Source: Hyphomicrobiaceae bacterium
Lineage (GTDB): Bacteria; Pseudomonadota; Alphaproteobacteria; Rhizobiales; Hyphomicrobiaceae
Direction of reading: 5' to 3'
DNA length: 64,000 bases
NCBI GenBank assembly: GCA_041397645.1
Contig: JAWKWE010000004.1
Span: forward strand, 1,054,001 to 1,118,000
Shown: one piece after another, positions 24,929-33,731 of the stretch
Layout of the letters: each line of letters opens with the position of its first letter
Position numbering within the stretch: position 1 is the stretch's first letter
The notes under the pieces: model-generated
What the model saw: the letters and a program-made list of their open reading frames with translations, nothing else
Database searches by the model: none
What the model was told of the DNA's origin: nothing
Made by a program: the position numbers and the translations under genes

Positions 24929-25593
24929 GCGCTCGCCTCACCGGCGATGATCCTGATGCGGTGCGCGACTTCATCCGCGAAAACACGCGGCTGCTCGCGC
25001 CGCCTTTAGTGCCAGAGATAAAGCTGCATCTGGCGGAAGAATCGATTCCCCTCTGGAAAAAGACCGAGGAAGAGCTTGATCAGATGAATTTGCCTCCGCC
25101 GTACTGGGCCTTTGCTTGGGCCGGCGGGCAGGCGTTGGCGCGCTATCTACTCGATAACGTCGAATTGTGCCGAGGCAAGAGCGTTCTCGACCTGGGGTCC
25201 GGGTCGGGCTTGACGGCTATTGCTGCAGCCGTGTGCGGTGCGCGCACCGTGATCGCAGCTGACATCGACAGGCTCGCCTTATGCGCGGTGGGTCTCAATG
25301 CGGCCGCTAATGGCATTAGCGTGGAGGTGCGAGGAGATGACTTGTTAGGCAAGCAACCTCCGCCCGTCGACGTCATATTGGTCGGCGATCTGTTCTACGA
25401 GCGCAGGCTCGGTGACCTTGTTTTTGCGTTCATGGAGGCGGCAAAGGTTGCGGGCACAAGGATCCTGATCGGTGACCCTCAGCGCAGCTACTTCCCGCAA
25501 GGCCAGCTTACTATGCTCGCCGAGTATCGCGTTCCCGTAACGCGCGACCTTGAGGACGCCGAGATCAAGCGGACGTCGGTCTGGAGATTTTGA
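24925..25593 (+). CDS. Class I SAM methyltransferase, ETF-beta lysine methyltransferase-like (COG3897)
   Basis: A 222-aa protein of the Nnt1/METTL20 group. The SAM-binding motif VLDLGSGSGLTAIAAA lies near residue 86, followed by VIAADIDRLAL and the characteristic post-motif VILVGDLFYERRL (DxxY-like) near 150. Upstream it has PPPYWAFAWAGGQALARYL, typical of the family. Human METTL20 and alphaproteobacterial orthologues methylate lysines of the electron-transfer flavoprotein beta subunit. This assignment is by family; no etf gene is in the window. It is translationally coupled to the EVE gene and followed by a terminator. Confidence 0.83.
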   Translation: MSARLTGDDPDAVRDFIRENTRLLAPPLVPEIKLHLAEESIPLWKKTEEELDQMNLPPPYWAFAWAGGQALARYLLDNVELCRGKSVLDLGSGSGLTAIAAAVCGARTVIAADIDRLALCAVGLNAAANGISVEVRGDDLLGKQPPPVDVILVGDLFYERRLGDLVFAFMEAAKVAGTRILIGDPQRSYFPQGQLTMLAEYRVPVTRDLEDAEIKRTSVWRF

Positions 25594-25606
25594 CCGCGCC
25601 TTGATG

Positions 25607-25650
25607 AAGCGCAATTTACCTTACCTTGGCCAACGAAATTGCGCTTTTGT
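25607..25650 (+). terminator. Terminator after the methyltransferase gene
   Basis: The perfect 11-bp arms AAGCGCAATTT (25607-25617) and AAATTGCGCTT (25636-25646) enclose an 18-base loop, followed by TTGTTGTCTTG. Confidence 0.75.
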
Positions 25651-25688
25651 TGTCTTGCGCGATTGTACGTATCCGACTTTGGAGTAAT

Positions 25689-25717
25689 TTGTCATTGCAA
25701 TGCCGAAGGCGCATAGT
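25689..25717 (+). promoter_or_regulatory. Candidate promoter of acs
   Basis: TTGTCA (25689-25694) and CATAGT (25712-25717) are separated by 17 bases and lie about 60 bases before the acs start, downstream of the preceding terminator. This is a visual match only. Confidence 0.35.
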
Positions 25718-25780
25718 CGCCGTCCGGCAAAAGAAAAAAGTGCCGCCAACAAAGGCGGCGTGATGGGAGGATCTTAGAGA

Positions 25781-27721
25781 ATGTCCGAGAAAGTCTATCC
25801 CGTACCCGCCGCCGTCGCGGCCAAGGCTTGGATCGATGAAGCCAAGTACAAGGCCATGTATGATGCGTCGGTAAAGGATCCAGAGAAGTTCTGGACCGAA
25901 GCTGCCCAGTCTCTCGACTGGACCAAGCCTTTTACGCGGGCAAAGAACACCTCCTATGCGCCAGGCAACGTTTCCATCAGATGGTTTGATGATGGCGAAC
26001 TCAATGTTTCGGCCAACTGCATTGACAGACATCTGGCAACGCGCGGTGATCAGGTCGCCATCATCTGGGAAGGCGATGATCCCAACGTTTCCGAGCAGAT
26101 CACTTATCGCCAGCTGCACGAGCGCGTGCAGAAGTTTGCCAACGTGCTCAAGAAGCACGGTGTAAAGAAGGGCGATCGCGTCACCATCTATCTTCCGATG
26201 ATCCCTGAAGCAGCGTACGCGATGCTCGCATGCGCGCGCATCGGCGCGATTCATTCGATCGTGTTTGGCGGCTTCTCGCCTGACAGCTTGCAGAACCGCG
26301 TCGAGGACGCCCAGTCGGCGGTGATCATTACGGCGGATGAAGGTCTGCGTGGCGGCAAGCCGGTGCCTCTGAAGAAGAACGCCGATGCAGCCTTGGCCCA
26401 CATCAACGGCGATGAGAAGATGATCGTCGTGCGCCGCACGGGCAATCCGGTGCCTTGGACGCCGGGTCGCGACTTCTGGCTTCACGAAGAGCTTGAAACC
26501 GTCTCCGCCGATTGTCCGCCCGAGCCGATGAATGCAGAGGATCCTCTCTTCATCCTTTACACGTCAGGCTCGACCGGAAAGCCGAAGGGCGTTCAGCACT
26601 CCACGGGCGGCTATCTGCTCTATGCGGCGCTGACGCATAAGTACGTGTTCGATTATCACGATGGAGATATCTATTGGTGCACGGCCGACGTCGGTTGGGT
26701 GACGGGTCACAGCTACATCGTCTATGGGCCGCTGGCGAACGGTGCGACCACACTGATGTTCGAAGGTGTGCCGACCTATCCGGACGCCTCGCGCTTCTGG
26801 CAGGTGGTTGATAAGTGGAAGGTCAACATCTTCTACACCGCGCCGACCGCCATCCGGTCGCTGATGGGTGCGGGCGACCACCTCGTGAAAAAATCGAGCC
26901 GTGCATCCTTGAGAATTCTGGGATCGGTGGGTGAGCCCATCAATCCGGAAGCCTGGGAGTGGTACTACCATGTTGTCGGCGAGGACCGCTGCCCGATCGT
27001 TGATACGTGGTGGCAAACGGAGACCGGCGGCATCCTTATTACGCCGCTGCCGGGCGCGACGCCGCTGAAGCCCGGCTCGGCGACCCGCCCATTCTTCGGC
27101 GTGCGCCCTGCGCTTGTCGACGACAAGGGTGCTTTCCTCGAAGGCGCCGCCCAGGGCAACCTCGTCATTCTCGACAGCTGGCCCGGCCAGGCGCGTACGA
27201 TCTATGGAGATCACGAGCGGTTCGAGCAGACCTACTTCTCCGCCTACAAGAACATGTACTTCACGGGCGACGGCTGTAGGCGCGATGCGGACGGCTACTA
27301 TTGGATTACCGGGCGCGTAGACGACGTGATCAACGTTTCGGGCCATCGCATGGGCACGGCAGAAGTGGAGAGCGCGCTGGTAGCGCATCCCAAGGTCGCG
27401 GAAGCGGCCGTAGTGGGCTATCCGCACGATCTAAAGGGTCAAGGCATCTACTGCTATGTCACCCTCAACGCAGGCGAGAATGGCGACGATGCGCTGCGCA
27501 AGGAACTGGTCGCGCACGTAAGAAAAGAGATTGGTCCAATTGCTTCGCCCGATCTGATCCAGTTCTCGCCGGGTCTGCCAAAGACTCGTTCGGGCAAGAT
27601 CATGCGTCGCATCCTGCGCAAGATCGCGGAGGACGATTTCTCCAATCTTGGCGATACCTCGACGCTTGCCGATCCGACCGTGGTCGACGATCTCATCGGC
27701 AACCGGCAGAATCGCAAATAG
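25781..27721 (+). CDS. acs: Acetyl-CoA synthetase (AMP-forming)
   Basis: Acs activates acetate with ATP to acetyl-AMP and then acetyl-CoA. The 646-aa protein is full length. The P-loop-like motif ILYTSGSTGKPKGV lies near residue 265, the adenylate core is VDTWWQTETGG, and YWITGRVDDVINVSGHRMGT forms the hinge region. PKTRSGKIMRR carries the Lys that is acetylated for control in this family. GGGAGG precedes the ATG. It is monocistronic: terminators lie on both sides. Confidence 0.97.
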   Translation: MSEKVYPVPAAVAAKAWIDEAKYKAMYDASVKDPEKFWTEAAQSLDWTKPFTRAKNTSYAPGNVSIRWFDDGELNVSANCIDRHLATRGDQVAIIWEGDDPNVSEQITYRQLHERVQKFANVLKKHGVKKGDRVTIYLPMIPEAAYAMLACARIGAIHSIVFGGFSPDSLQNRVEDAQSAVIITADEGLRGGKPVPLKKNADAALAHINGDEKMIVVRRTGNPVPWTPGRDFWLHEELETVSADCPPEPMNAEDPLFILYTSGSTGKPKGVQHSTGGYLLYAALTHKYVFDYHDGDIYWCTADVGWVTGHSYIVYGPLANGATTLMFEGVPTYPDASRFWQVVDKWKVNIFYTAPTAIRSLMGAGDHLVKKSSRASLRILGSVGEPINPEAWEWYYHVVGEDRCPIVDTWWQTETGGILITPLPGATPLKPGSATRPFFGVRPALVDDKGAFLEGAAQGNLVILDSWPGQARTIYGDHERFEQTYFSAYKNMYFTGDGCRRDADGYYWITGRVDDVINVSGHRMGTAEVESALVAHPKVAEAAVVGYPHDLKGQGIYCYVTLNAGENGDDALRKELVAHVRKEIGPIASPDLIQFSPGLPKTRSGKIMRRILRKIAEDDFSNLGDTSTLADPTVVDDLIGNRQNRK

Positions 27722-27743
27722 TCTTCGTGGTTCGTGGAGGCAA

Positions 27744-27785
27744 AAAACGGGGCGCGGATCTCGACGAGATCCGCGCCCCGTTTTG
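27744..27785 (+). terminator. Terminator of acs
   Basis: A long, nearly continuous hairpin: AACGGGGCGCGGATCT pairs with AGATCCGCGCCCCGTT around CGACG, flanked by A and T runs. Because the flanks are symmetrical it may also stop the convergent minus-strand gene. Confidence 0.92.
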
Positions 27786-27809
27786 TGTTGAAGTTAGAAT
27801 TCTGAGGCC

Positions 27810-29072
27810 TCAGCTTGCGACGCGCAGGTTGCCGAGTTTCACGCCGATGTCCCGGAATGCCTTCTTGAGATCAGAGCCGGTTTTAGCGTCATAGAAATGC
27901 GACGGTGACGATGCGCAGGATTGCAAGTGCGTCAGGGCCGTTTGCGAATTCAGATCGAACCCGATCGTGTAAATCATGATGCCTTCTGTTTTGGCTGAGG
28001 CGCACAAATCGTCAAAGTAGCGATAGGATTCCGCGGTCTGATCGGAGCCGCCGGTGTATGACGTGTTGAATTCGCCGTCCGTCATAACCACCATGGCTTT
28101 GATCGAATCTTTCTCATCATAGGCTTTCGGTGCGCTTTCGTCAGGTAGCAAGCTGGTCCAATTCGGCGACAGCAGATACCAGCCCCAGGCCGTTCCTATA
28201 TGACCTGCGGTGGCACCCTCGGCCTCATAGCGCTGAATTGCGGATTTCAGATCATCCCTGTGTGTGCGATTTGACAGGGGAATAACCGTGGCCGACGGAC
28301 AAACATAGCGAGACGGCAACGCCGGCAGGTTCGTCACGTTCGGCAGAAGATTAGAACCAGTTGGCGCGGCATCTGTGAACGCCTCGCTGCCTTGGCGTTC
28401 CAAAACGCATGTGTCGGCGTTGGCGACATTAGCGGCGATTGTAACAGCGCTGGCCAATGAGCCGGCATTTACCGACGCCGAATAAGGCGCAAGTGCAATC
28501 CTGACGTCATCATCGGCTACTGCGGTGTCAAACAGCGTGTCGATGATGTCGCGCGCTGCAAATTTCAGATCTGCAAGTTTGCCTTTGGTGCCCATCGAGC
28601 CTGTGATGTCCAATACAAGGGCAAGCTCGACCGACGACATGCCGTACATAACTTTGGATTTGCGGTCGACAGTCGCCATCGAACTAAGGCCCGCGAGACG
28701 GCCAAAGAGGGAAGTAAGTGCAATCCGGGCTTCAAGCTCAACCGTGAAAGTGGATCGATCGATCTTGACCGTTGGAATCGAAATGTCGGACGGCTTGACG
28801 CCCAATGTTTCGGCCGCCGCGTTGAAATAGGCCATGGCGCGCGCCTGGACGTCGGAATCGGTCTTCTTTTCATCCGCCAGGAGCTTTGCAGCAGCGAGAG
28901 TGGCGCCATCGAGAACGGTCTGAACGCGAGTTGAAACCGCGTAATAGCGCGCAGTATCGATAGCCAGTCCGATTGAAATGAGCAGCACGACCAAGCTAAG
29001 CGCAAAAATAATCGCTACAGTCCCGCGCTCGTCGCGCGCGGCATCTTTTGCAATACGAGATACGAGCAACAT
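27810..29072 (-). CDS. TadG-like pilus-assembly protein with von Willebrand A domain (1)
   Basis: A 420-aa protein. The N-terminus has the TadE/TadG-like signature DERGTVAIIFALSLVVLLISIGLAIDTARYY, a single membrane helix after a charged Glu-Arg-Gly motif. An Ala-rich helical segment follows. The vWA domain begins near residue 150 with ELALVLDITGSMG (a DxTxS metal-ion-dependent adhesion site), and VMTDGEFNTSY and YTIGFDL follow later. The C-terminal half is extracytoplasmic. It is a paralogue of the gene at 30089-31312 with the same layout. No tad secretion ATPase or inner-membrane platform genes are adjacent. Confidence 0.87.
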   Translation of the reverse strand: MLLVSRIAKDAARDERGTVAIIFALSLVVLLISIGLAIDTARYYAVSTRVQTVLDGATLAAAKLLADEKKTDSDVQARAMAYFNAAAETLGVKPSDISIPTVKIDRSTFTVELEARIALTSLFGRLAGLSSMATVDRKSKVMYGMSSVELALVLDITGSMGTKGKLADLKFAARDIIDTLFDTAVADDDVRIALAPYSASVNAGSLASAVTIAANVANADTCVLERQGSEAFTDAAPTGSNLLPNVTNLPALPSRYVCPSATVIPLSNRTHRDDLKSAIQRYEAEGATAGHIGTAWGWYLLSPNWTSLLPDESAPKAYDEKDSIKAMVVMTDGEFNTSYTGGSDQTAESYRYFDDLCASAKTEGIMIYTIGFDLNSQTALTHLQSCASSPSHFYDAKTGSDLKKAFRDIGVKLGNLRVAS

Positions 29073-29245
29073 GGGTAGGTCCCCATTTGGGTGACGTTAG
29101 GTGAATACTGTCTCGCATCATTTGATGAAAAACCGAATAAATGACGTGTTCAGAGTAAAGCTGCGTCGCGCTTTCATTAATAGATAGGTGAATATTTGGT
29201 TTTGACGTGCCCTGGAACGGGGCGTCCAAGCTCACTCGACTTGCG

Positions 29246-29956
29246 TTATCGGCAGCTCTTGAACGCACCGCGATCGAAGTGGAAGTGATTGGCGTGCGCA
29301 TCATTGAAGTCGGGACCTATCGAAACTCGAAAATAGCGGCACGAGGCTTCTTTTATGGATTTGAGGAATCGCGTGTTCGCGCCCTCGCCGTTCCAGTGGT
29401 TGAGTACTGAGATCTTCCGTCCGTCGGCGAGAATGAAGCCGGAGATGTCAATGGCGTTGGCGGTCGCGTGTTGACTTCGAAATGGTTTCAATGTCCGCGA
29501 GCCCACGATGTTTCGGCAGGCATAGGTGCCCATGTGGCGGATCGCAACAACCTTGGCACCGAAAGTGGCTTCAGCCGCAGGTTGGACCTCATGGGTGATC
29601 CACATGGCGAGTGCAGCTGCCATGGGGCACGAGAGTTGACCGGCTGAAAGATGCGCACCGCCCACCTGACTGAGCCGCACGGCATTGCGCCATCCGCATC
29701 CATTTTCATAAGGTTGGTCGGGAACGTGAGAGGCCGCGATGAATGGTTCTTTCAGCACGGCTTGGCATAGGGTTTTTTCGGATTTCAGCGCAGCAAGGCG
29801 CAGATCGAGGAACCACGGCGCCGGCTCCGAGAGGTCCAACGGAGCAAACGGGCTGAAACGCTGCGGGACAATCCCTAACCAGAACGCCGCCGCGATAAGT
29901 ACCCCGGCGAGCCAGACAGCGAAGAGGTATTTGATGAATCCCCGCCGTCCTGTCAT
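29246..29956 (-). CDS. Extensin-like family protein (peptidase M15-like fold)
   Basis: A 236-aa protein from the ATG at 29956 (GGGAG upstream). An N-terminal membrane anchor (FIKYLFAVWLAGVLIAAAFWLG) is followed by an exported domain with the Extensin-like_C pattern: CGWRNAVRL, LSCPMAAALAMWI, CRNIVG, and the His/Asp pair in SQHATANAIDISGFILADG, ending HANHFHFDRG. The family adopts the zinc D-Ala-D-Ala carboxypeptidase-like fold, so a peptidoglycan substrate is plausible; activity is not established. It lies between two TadG-like vWA genes on the same strand, with gaps of 173 and 132 bases. Confidence 0.85.
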   Translation of the reverse strand: MTGRRGFIKYLFAVWLAGVLIAAAFWLGIVPQRFSPFAPLDLSEPAPWFLDLRLAALKSEKTLCQAVLKEPFIAASHVPDQPYENGCGWRNAVRLSQVGGAHLSAGQLSCPMAAALAMWITHEVQPAAEATFGAKVVAIRHMGTYACRNIVGSRTLKPFRSQHATANAIDISGFILADGRKISVLNHWNGEGANTRFLKSIKEASCRYFRVSIGPDFNDAHANHFHFDRGAFKSCR

Positions 29957-30027
29957 GCGCTCCCCCGGCTTTTTGCGACAGGGACCATCTAAAGGCCGAC
30001 GTTGAGAGAAATGGGGCGGTTGCAACG

Positions 30028-30059
30028 AAAAATGCGGGCGTATCAGCTGATACGCCCGC
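30028..30059 (-). terminator. Terminator of the second TadG-like gene: perfect palindrome
   Basis: A 26-base perfect palindrome (30034-30059) with arms GCGGGCGTATCAG / CTGATACGCCCGC and no unpaired centre, followed on the minus strand by ATTTTTCG. It lies 30 bases after the stop of the 30089-31312 gene. Confidence 0.8.
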
Positions 30060-30088
30060 CAGGTTGAGGAGGAGGGAGGCTAGAGTAA

Positions 30089-31312
30089 TTATTTTGCGAG
30101 GCGCAGCGCCGTGAGCTTGTCAGCGAAGCGGGCGAAAGCAGCGTCGAGTTCCTCGGCATTGGCGGCGTTGGCGAAATATTCACTACCGTCGGAGGCGCAG
30201 CTCTTGAGGGTGTCGAGTGCTTGAACGTTGCCGCCGATGCCGAAACCAACTGAGAACACCACCACGCCTTCGTCTTTCATAGCGGTGCACAGACGCTTGG
30301 CCTGCTCAGCCGAGCCGGGTCCGTGATACTGCGTGTTGAACTCGCCGTCCGTCATCAAGACCACGGCTTTCAGAACCTTGTGGTTCTGAACTTCGCTGTA
30401 ATCGACGGGTGCACTGTCACCGCCCCACGTGCCGGACCAGTTGGGGGAAATGATGTTCCAGGCCCACTGCACACCAAGATGTCCTGCTGTGCTGCCATTG
30501 GCGCTGAAGGCATTGACCGCCGAAACCAGGGTGTCGTGATCCGAAGACAGCGGGATGAGCTTGGAGCCGGGGCAGATCGTCTTGTTGGCTCCGAAGAACG
30601 TGCCCGAGTTGTCCGAATATTGGCCGCCCTTGCGCTCGACGACGCAGCTGGAAGCCGAACTGTCGGAGATCGTTTGAGCGTAGTCGCCGAGGTTGACGCT
30701 GTAGGAGTAGGGAGCCACGCCGATGCGGACCTTGCGTGAAGAGTCCTGCGTATCAGGAAGCAGCTTGTCGGCAAATTTCGCGAATGCGGCTTTCAAGCCG
30801 TCGATCTTGCGCTGACCGTTGGAGTCCTTCTGAGACATGGAACCGGTGATATCCAGCGCCATGCCTACTTCGATGTCTTTTTGCTGGAAGTTGGCGGCGG
30901 TTGACACGGGAACGTCCAAGCGGTTGAAACCGCCAAGGCGGGCGAGAGTCATGTTCACGTGGCCGGTAACATCGACGCTCACGTCGCCGGTGGTGGAGTC
31001 GACGGCGATGACGGGCTGATCGATGTTTGCCTGCCCTTCCACGCCCTTAACATTCTGTTGGAAGTAGCGAAGAGCCATCGCTTCGATTTCGCTGCTGGTC
31101 ATCTGACCTTCCATCAGCGCGCGGCCAGCGGCCAGGGCGGCGGCGTCGGCTGCGTCCGCGATGCGTGATCGCACGTTCATTGCGCGGTTGTAGTCGAGGG
31201 CCATGCCGGCCAGGAAAAAGAGAGCCATCAACATAAGGCTGAAGATCATCGCAACCGTACCGCGCTCGTCAGAGGCGAAGGTCTTAATATCGAGGGGCTT
31301 GATCTTGAGCAT
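30089..31312 (-). CDS. TadG-like pilus-assembly protein with von Willebrand A domain (2)
   Basis: A 407-aa paralogue of the gene at 27810-29072. The anchor is SDERGTVAMIFSLMLMALFFLAGMALDYNRA, then a helical Ala-rich part (AADAAALAAGRALMEG). The vWA domain has VGMALDITGSMSQKD near residue 150, then VVLMTDGEFNTQYHG and VVVFSVGFGIGG. The ATG at 31312 is used; a GTG three codons upstream is possible. Proteins of this kind sit in the inner membrane with the vWA domain outside and are found with or without Flp pili. Confidence 0.87.
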   Translation of the reverse strand: MLKIKPLDIKTFASDERGTVAMIFSLMLMALFFLAGMALDYNRAMNVRSRIADAADAAALAAGRALMEGQMTSSEIEAMALRYFQQNVKGVEGQANIDQPVIAVDSTTGDVSVDVTGHVNMTLARLGGFNRLDVPVSTAANFQQKDIEVGMALDITGSMSQKDSNGQRKIDGLKAAFAKFADKLLPDTQDSSRKVRIGVAPYSYSVNLGDYAQTISDSSASSCVVERKGGQYSDNSGTFFGANKTICPGSKLIPLSSDHDTLVSAVNAFSANGSTAGHLGVQWAWNIISPNWSGTWGGDSAPVDYSEVQNHKVLKAVVLMTDGEFNTQYHGPGSAEQAKRLCTAMKDEGVVVFSVGFGIGGNVQALDTLKSCASDGSEYFANAANAEELDAAFARFADKLTALRLAK

Positions 31313-31479
31313 TTGTCTCACCGCGAAACATTGGGGCTGTTTTGCGGGAAGTGATGCAACCGAGGTGCCGCTGAAATGTACTCAGGCGCGAGATCCGCGG
31401 CCGCGCGAATTCGTGGTTTAGGAACCGTAAATGAGGGTCTTACGGCGGGACTGGTGTTAACGTCGCTCGTTGTCGGCGG

Positions 31480-32460
31480 CTAGCAACGCCACACCACCGC
31501 GCCGCCGGTGAGGCCCGCGCCAGCTGCGGTTAGGAGCAGCATTTCCTCTTGTTTCAGTGGTTTTTCCGCTGCGCAGACGGAAAGTGTAAACGGGATTGTT
31601 GCTGCTGAGCTGTTGCCGTGCTCGGCGATTGTCGATGCCAGAGTCTCTGGCGGCAGTCCCAGACGCTTTAACACCTTGTCCATCATCCGTTGATTGGCCT
31701 GATGTGGAATGAAACGAGTGATCTGTTCCAGTTTGGCATTGGCCCGCGTTAATGCCGTCTGTGCCGTTTTGGTCATCATATCGATCGCTTCAGAATAGAC
31801 CGCCTGGCCATCGCTAATGATCATGAGCGTCTCTTGCGCGCTCGCAAGGGCCGAGAACGGCTTTCGGCTGCCGCCTCCGGGAATGTGAATGAGATCGTAC
31901 CCACTACCCTTGCTCGCGAGCTCGGCTGAGACGACACCCGCTCCCGCCCGTGGTGTCGGGGCGAGAAGTGCAGCACCGGCGGCATCTGCGAACAGCACGC
32001 TGCTGGCGCGGTCCTTGACGTTGATGCGCCGGGATAGAACGTTGGCCGCAATGACGAGGACAGGGCGTCCGTGTGTACGCACAAAGCCATCGGCCAGTGT
32101 CAGCGCGTAGATGAAGCCGCCGCACGCACCTGCCATATCGATGCCACCGGCGTTGGCGAGGCCTAGTCGATGGGCAACCAACGGTGCGGAGGGTGGCAGC
32201 AAATGATCGGGTGTGGAGGTGGCAAGCAGCAGCAACCCGACATCGTCCCGGGCAAGGCCAGAATTTCTTAACGCCATGTCGGCCGCAGCCACTGCCATGT
32301 CGGACAGCGCCTCGTCGTCAGCAACGTACCGCCGCGCTTTGATACCTGTGCGCCGTTCGATCCAACCCGGCTCCAATCCAAGCCGCTGCTCGATTTCCCC
32401 ATTTGGGACGCGCCGCGCGGGCGCGTAATGCCCAAGTCCGAGAATCTCGACGCCGCTCAT
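31480..32460 (-). CDS. bioZ: BioZ, KAS III-like 3-oxopimeloyl-ACP synthase
   Basis: A 326-aa ketoacyl-ACP synthase III-fold enzyme. The catalytic triad is visible: Cys in DMAGACGGFIYALTLA near residue 114, His in RFIPHQANQRMM and Asn in HGNSSAATIPF. FabH of fatty-acid synthesis looks similar, but as last gene of a bioB-F-D-A operon this is the BioZ arrangement known from Agrobacterium and Mesorhizobium. There the enzyme condenses a glutaryl thioester with malonyl-ACP to start the pimeloyl chain, replacing BioC-BioH. Its start overlaps bioA by four bases. Confidence 0.9.
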   Translation of the reverse strand: MSGVEILGLGHYAPARRVPNGEIEQRLGLEPGWIERRTGIKARRYVADDEALSDMAVAAADMALRNSGLARDDVGLLLLATSTPDHLLPPSAPLVAHRLGLANAGGIDMAGACGGFIYALTLADGFVRTHGRPVLVIAANVLSRRINVKDRASSVLFADAAGAALLAPTPRAGAGVVSAELASKGSGYDLIHIPGGGSRKPFSALASAQETLMIISDGQAVYSEAIDMMTKTAQTALTRANAKLEQITRFIPHQANQRMMDKVLKRLGLPPETLASTIAEHGNSSAATIPFTLSVCAAEKPLKQEEMLLLTAAGAGLTGGAVVWRC

Positions 32461-33731
32461 GGCAGCACCTCGCGAGCCACTGCGGTAATGGCTGCGTAAA
32501 CGTCTGCCAGTTCGGTCTCTTCGATGCAGTACGGGGGCATGATGTAAATGGTGTTTCCGAGGGGGCGCAAAAGAACGCCGCGTTCCACAAACGCCTTTCG
32601 CATTGTCAGACCCACATTGGCAAGATAGCCCGCATCGGGTACTGCAAGGTCGATAGCTGCAATCGTGCCGATTTGCCTTGCATTGGTAAGTCTGTCATCC
32701 CGCTCGATATCTCTCAGCAAGGATCTGTGTGCCTCGGTCAGTGTGGATATGCGCGGTTCCGTCGTGCCGGTTTTCCAGATCTCGAGATTGGCGGCTGCAG
32801 CCGCGCAGGCAATCGGGTTGGCGGTGTAGGAGCTTGAGTGAAAGAAGGTTTTGGAGCGGTCGCTGCTGTAGTGCGCCTTATAGATTGCGTCGGTACATAA
32901 GGTTGCTGCAAGCGGTATGCTGCCGCCGGTCAGCCCCTTTGCCACACACATGATATCGGGTGTGACGGCCGCCTTGTTGCAGGCGAACATAGTCCCTGTC
33001 CGACCGAAACCGGTCATGACTTCATCGGCAATGAGCAGAACGTTGTTGTCCGCGCAGATGCGCGCCATCTCGGCAAGCGTCGCCTCGCTGTAGATAAGCA
33101 TCCCGCCTGCGCCACAGATCAGCGGCTCGACTATGAGTGCGGCGACGGTTCCCGTCTCGCATTGTGATTGTAATGCCTCGAAGGTTGCCTTCTCGGTACC
33201 CTTCTTTGGAAATGGAATTCGGCCAACATCGAACAGTAAAGGTTCATAAGCGGCATTGAACACGCCGCGCGCGCCAGCCGACATCGTGCCAATGGTATCG
33301 CCGTGATAGGCGTGTTCCAATGCGAGAACGCGCGTGCGTTTTGCATCTCCCACATTTCGCCAGAAGCCAAGCGCCATTTTCAGCGCGACCTCGACCGATG
33401 TCGAACCGCTATCCGAAAAGAAGACGTGCGAAAGTCCGCTCGGCGCAACGGCGGCCAGATCGCGCGCCACCCGCTCGGCGGGTGCGTGCGTGAAGCCGGC
33501 AAATATCACCTGATCGAGCGCAGCCGCCTGAGCTTGTATGGCGGCCACGATGTCAGGATGGCAGTGCCCGTGCGTGACCACCCACCATGACGAGATCGCA
33601 TCGAGGATTCTCTGACCGCTGCTGGTCGTGAGCCATGCGCCTTGTGCGCTAACAATTTCGAGCATCTCGCCTTCGAGCGCGTGTTGCGTGAAGGGATGCC
33701 AGACTGGAGAGCGAGCGCTTTGAGTCATCAT
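32457..33731 (-). CDS. bioA: Adenosylmethionine-8-amino-7-oxononanoate aminotransferase
   Basis: A 424-aa PLP enzyme of aminotransferase class III that converts KAPA to DAPA using SAM as amino donor. Motifs are SWWVVTHGHCHPDI near residue 50, the Asp of LLIADEVMTGFGRTG near 245, and the PLP Lys in CVAKGLTGGSIPLAA near 275. The C-terminal part has RPLGNTIYIMPPYC. Four-base overlaps with bioD upstream and bioZ downstream show translational coupling. Confidence 0.96.
   Translation of the reverse strand: MMTQSARSPVWHPFTQHALEGEMLEIVSAQGAWLTTSSGQRILDAISSWWVVTHGHCHPDIVAAIQAQAAALDQVIFAGFTHAPAERVARDLAAVAPSGLSHVFFSDSGSTSVEVALKMALGFWRNVGDAKRTRVLALEHAYHGDTIGTMSAGARGVFNAAYEPLLFDVGRIPFPKKGTEKATFEALQSQCETGTVAALIVEPLICGAGGMLIYSEATLAEMARICADNNVLLIADEVMTGFGRTGTMFACNKAAVTPDIMCVAKGLTGGSIPLAATLCTDAIYKAHYSSDRSKTFFHSSSYTANPIACAAAAANLEIWKTGTTEPRISTLTEAHRSLLRDIERDDRLTNARQIGTIAAIDLAVPDAGYLANVGLTMRKAFVERGVLLRPLGNTIYIMPPYCIEETELADVYAAITAVAREVLP

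Noticed and set aside
31480..32460. Housekeeping FabH reading of the KAS III-like gene
   Set aside because: The motifs alone fit FabH, but the fully coupled position at the end of bioBFDA supports BioZ.
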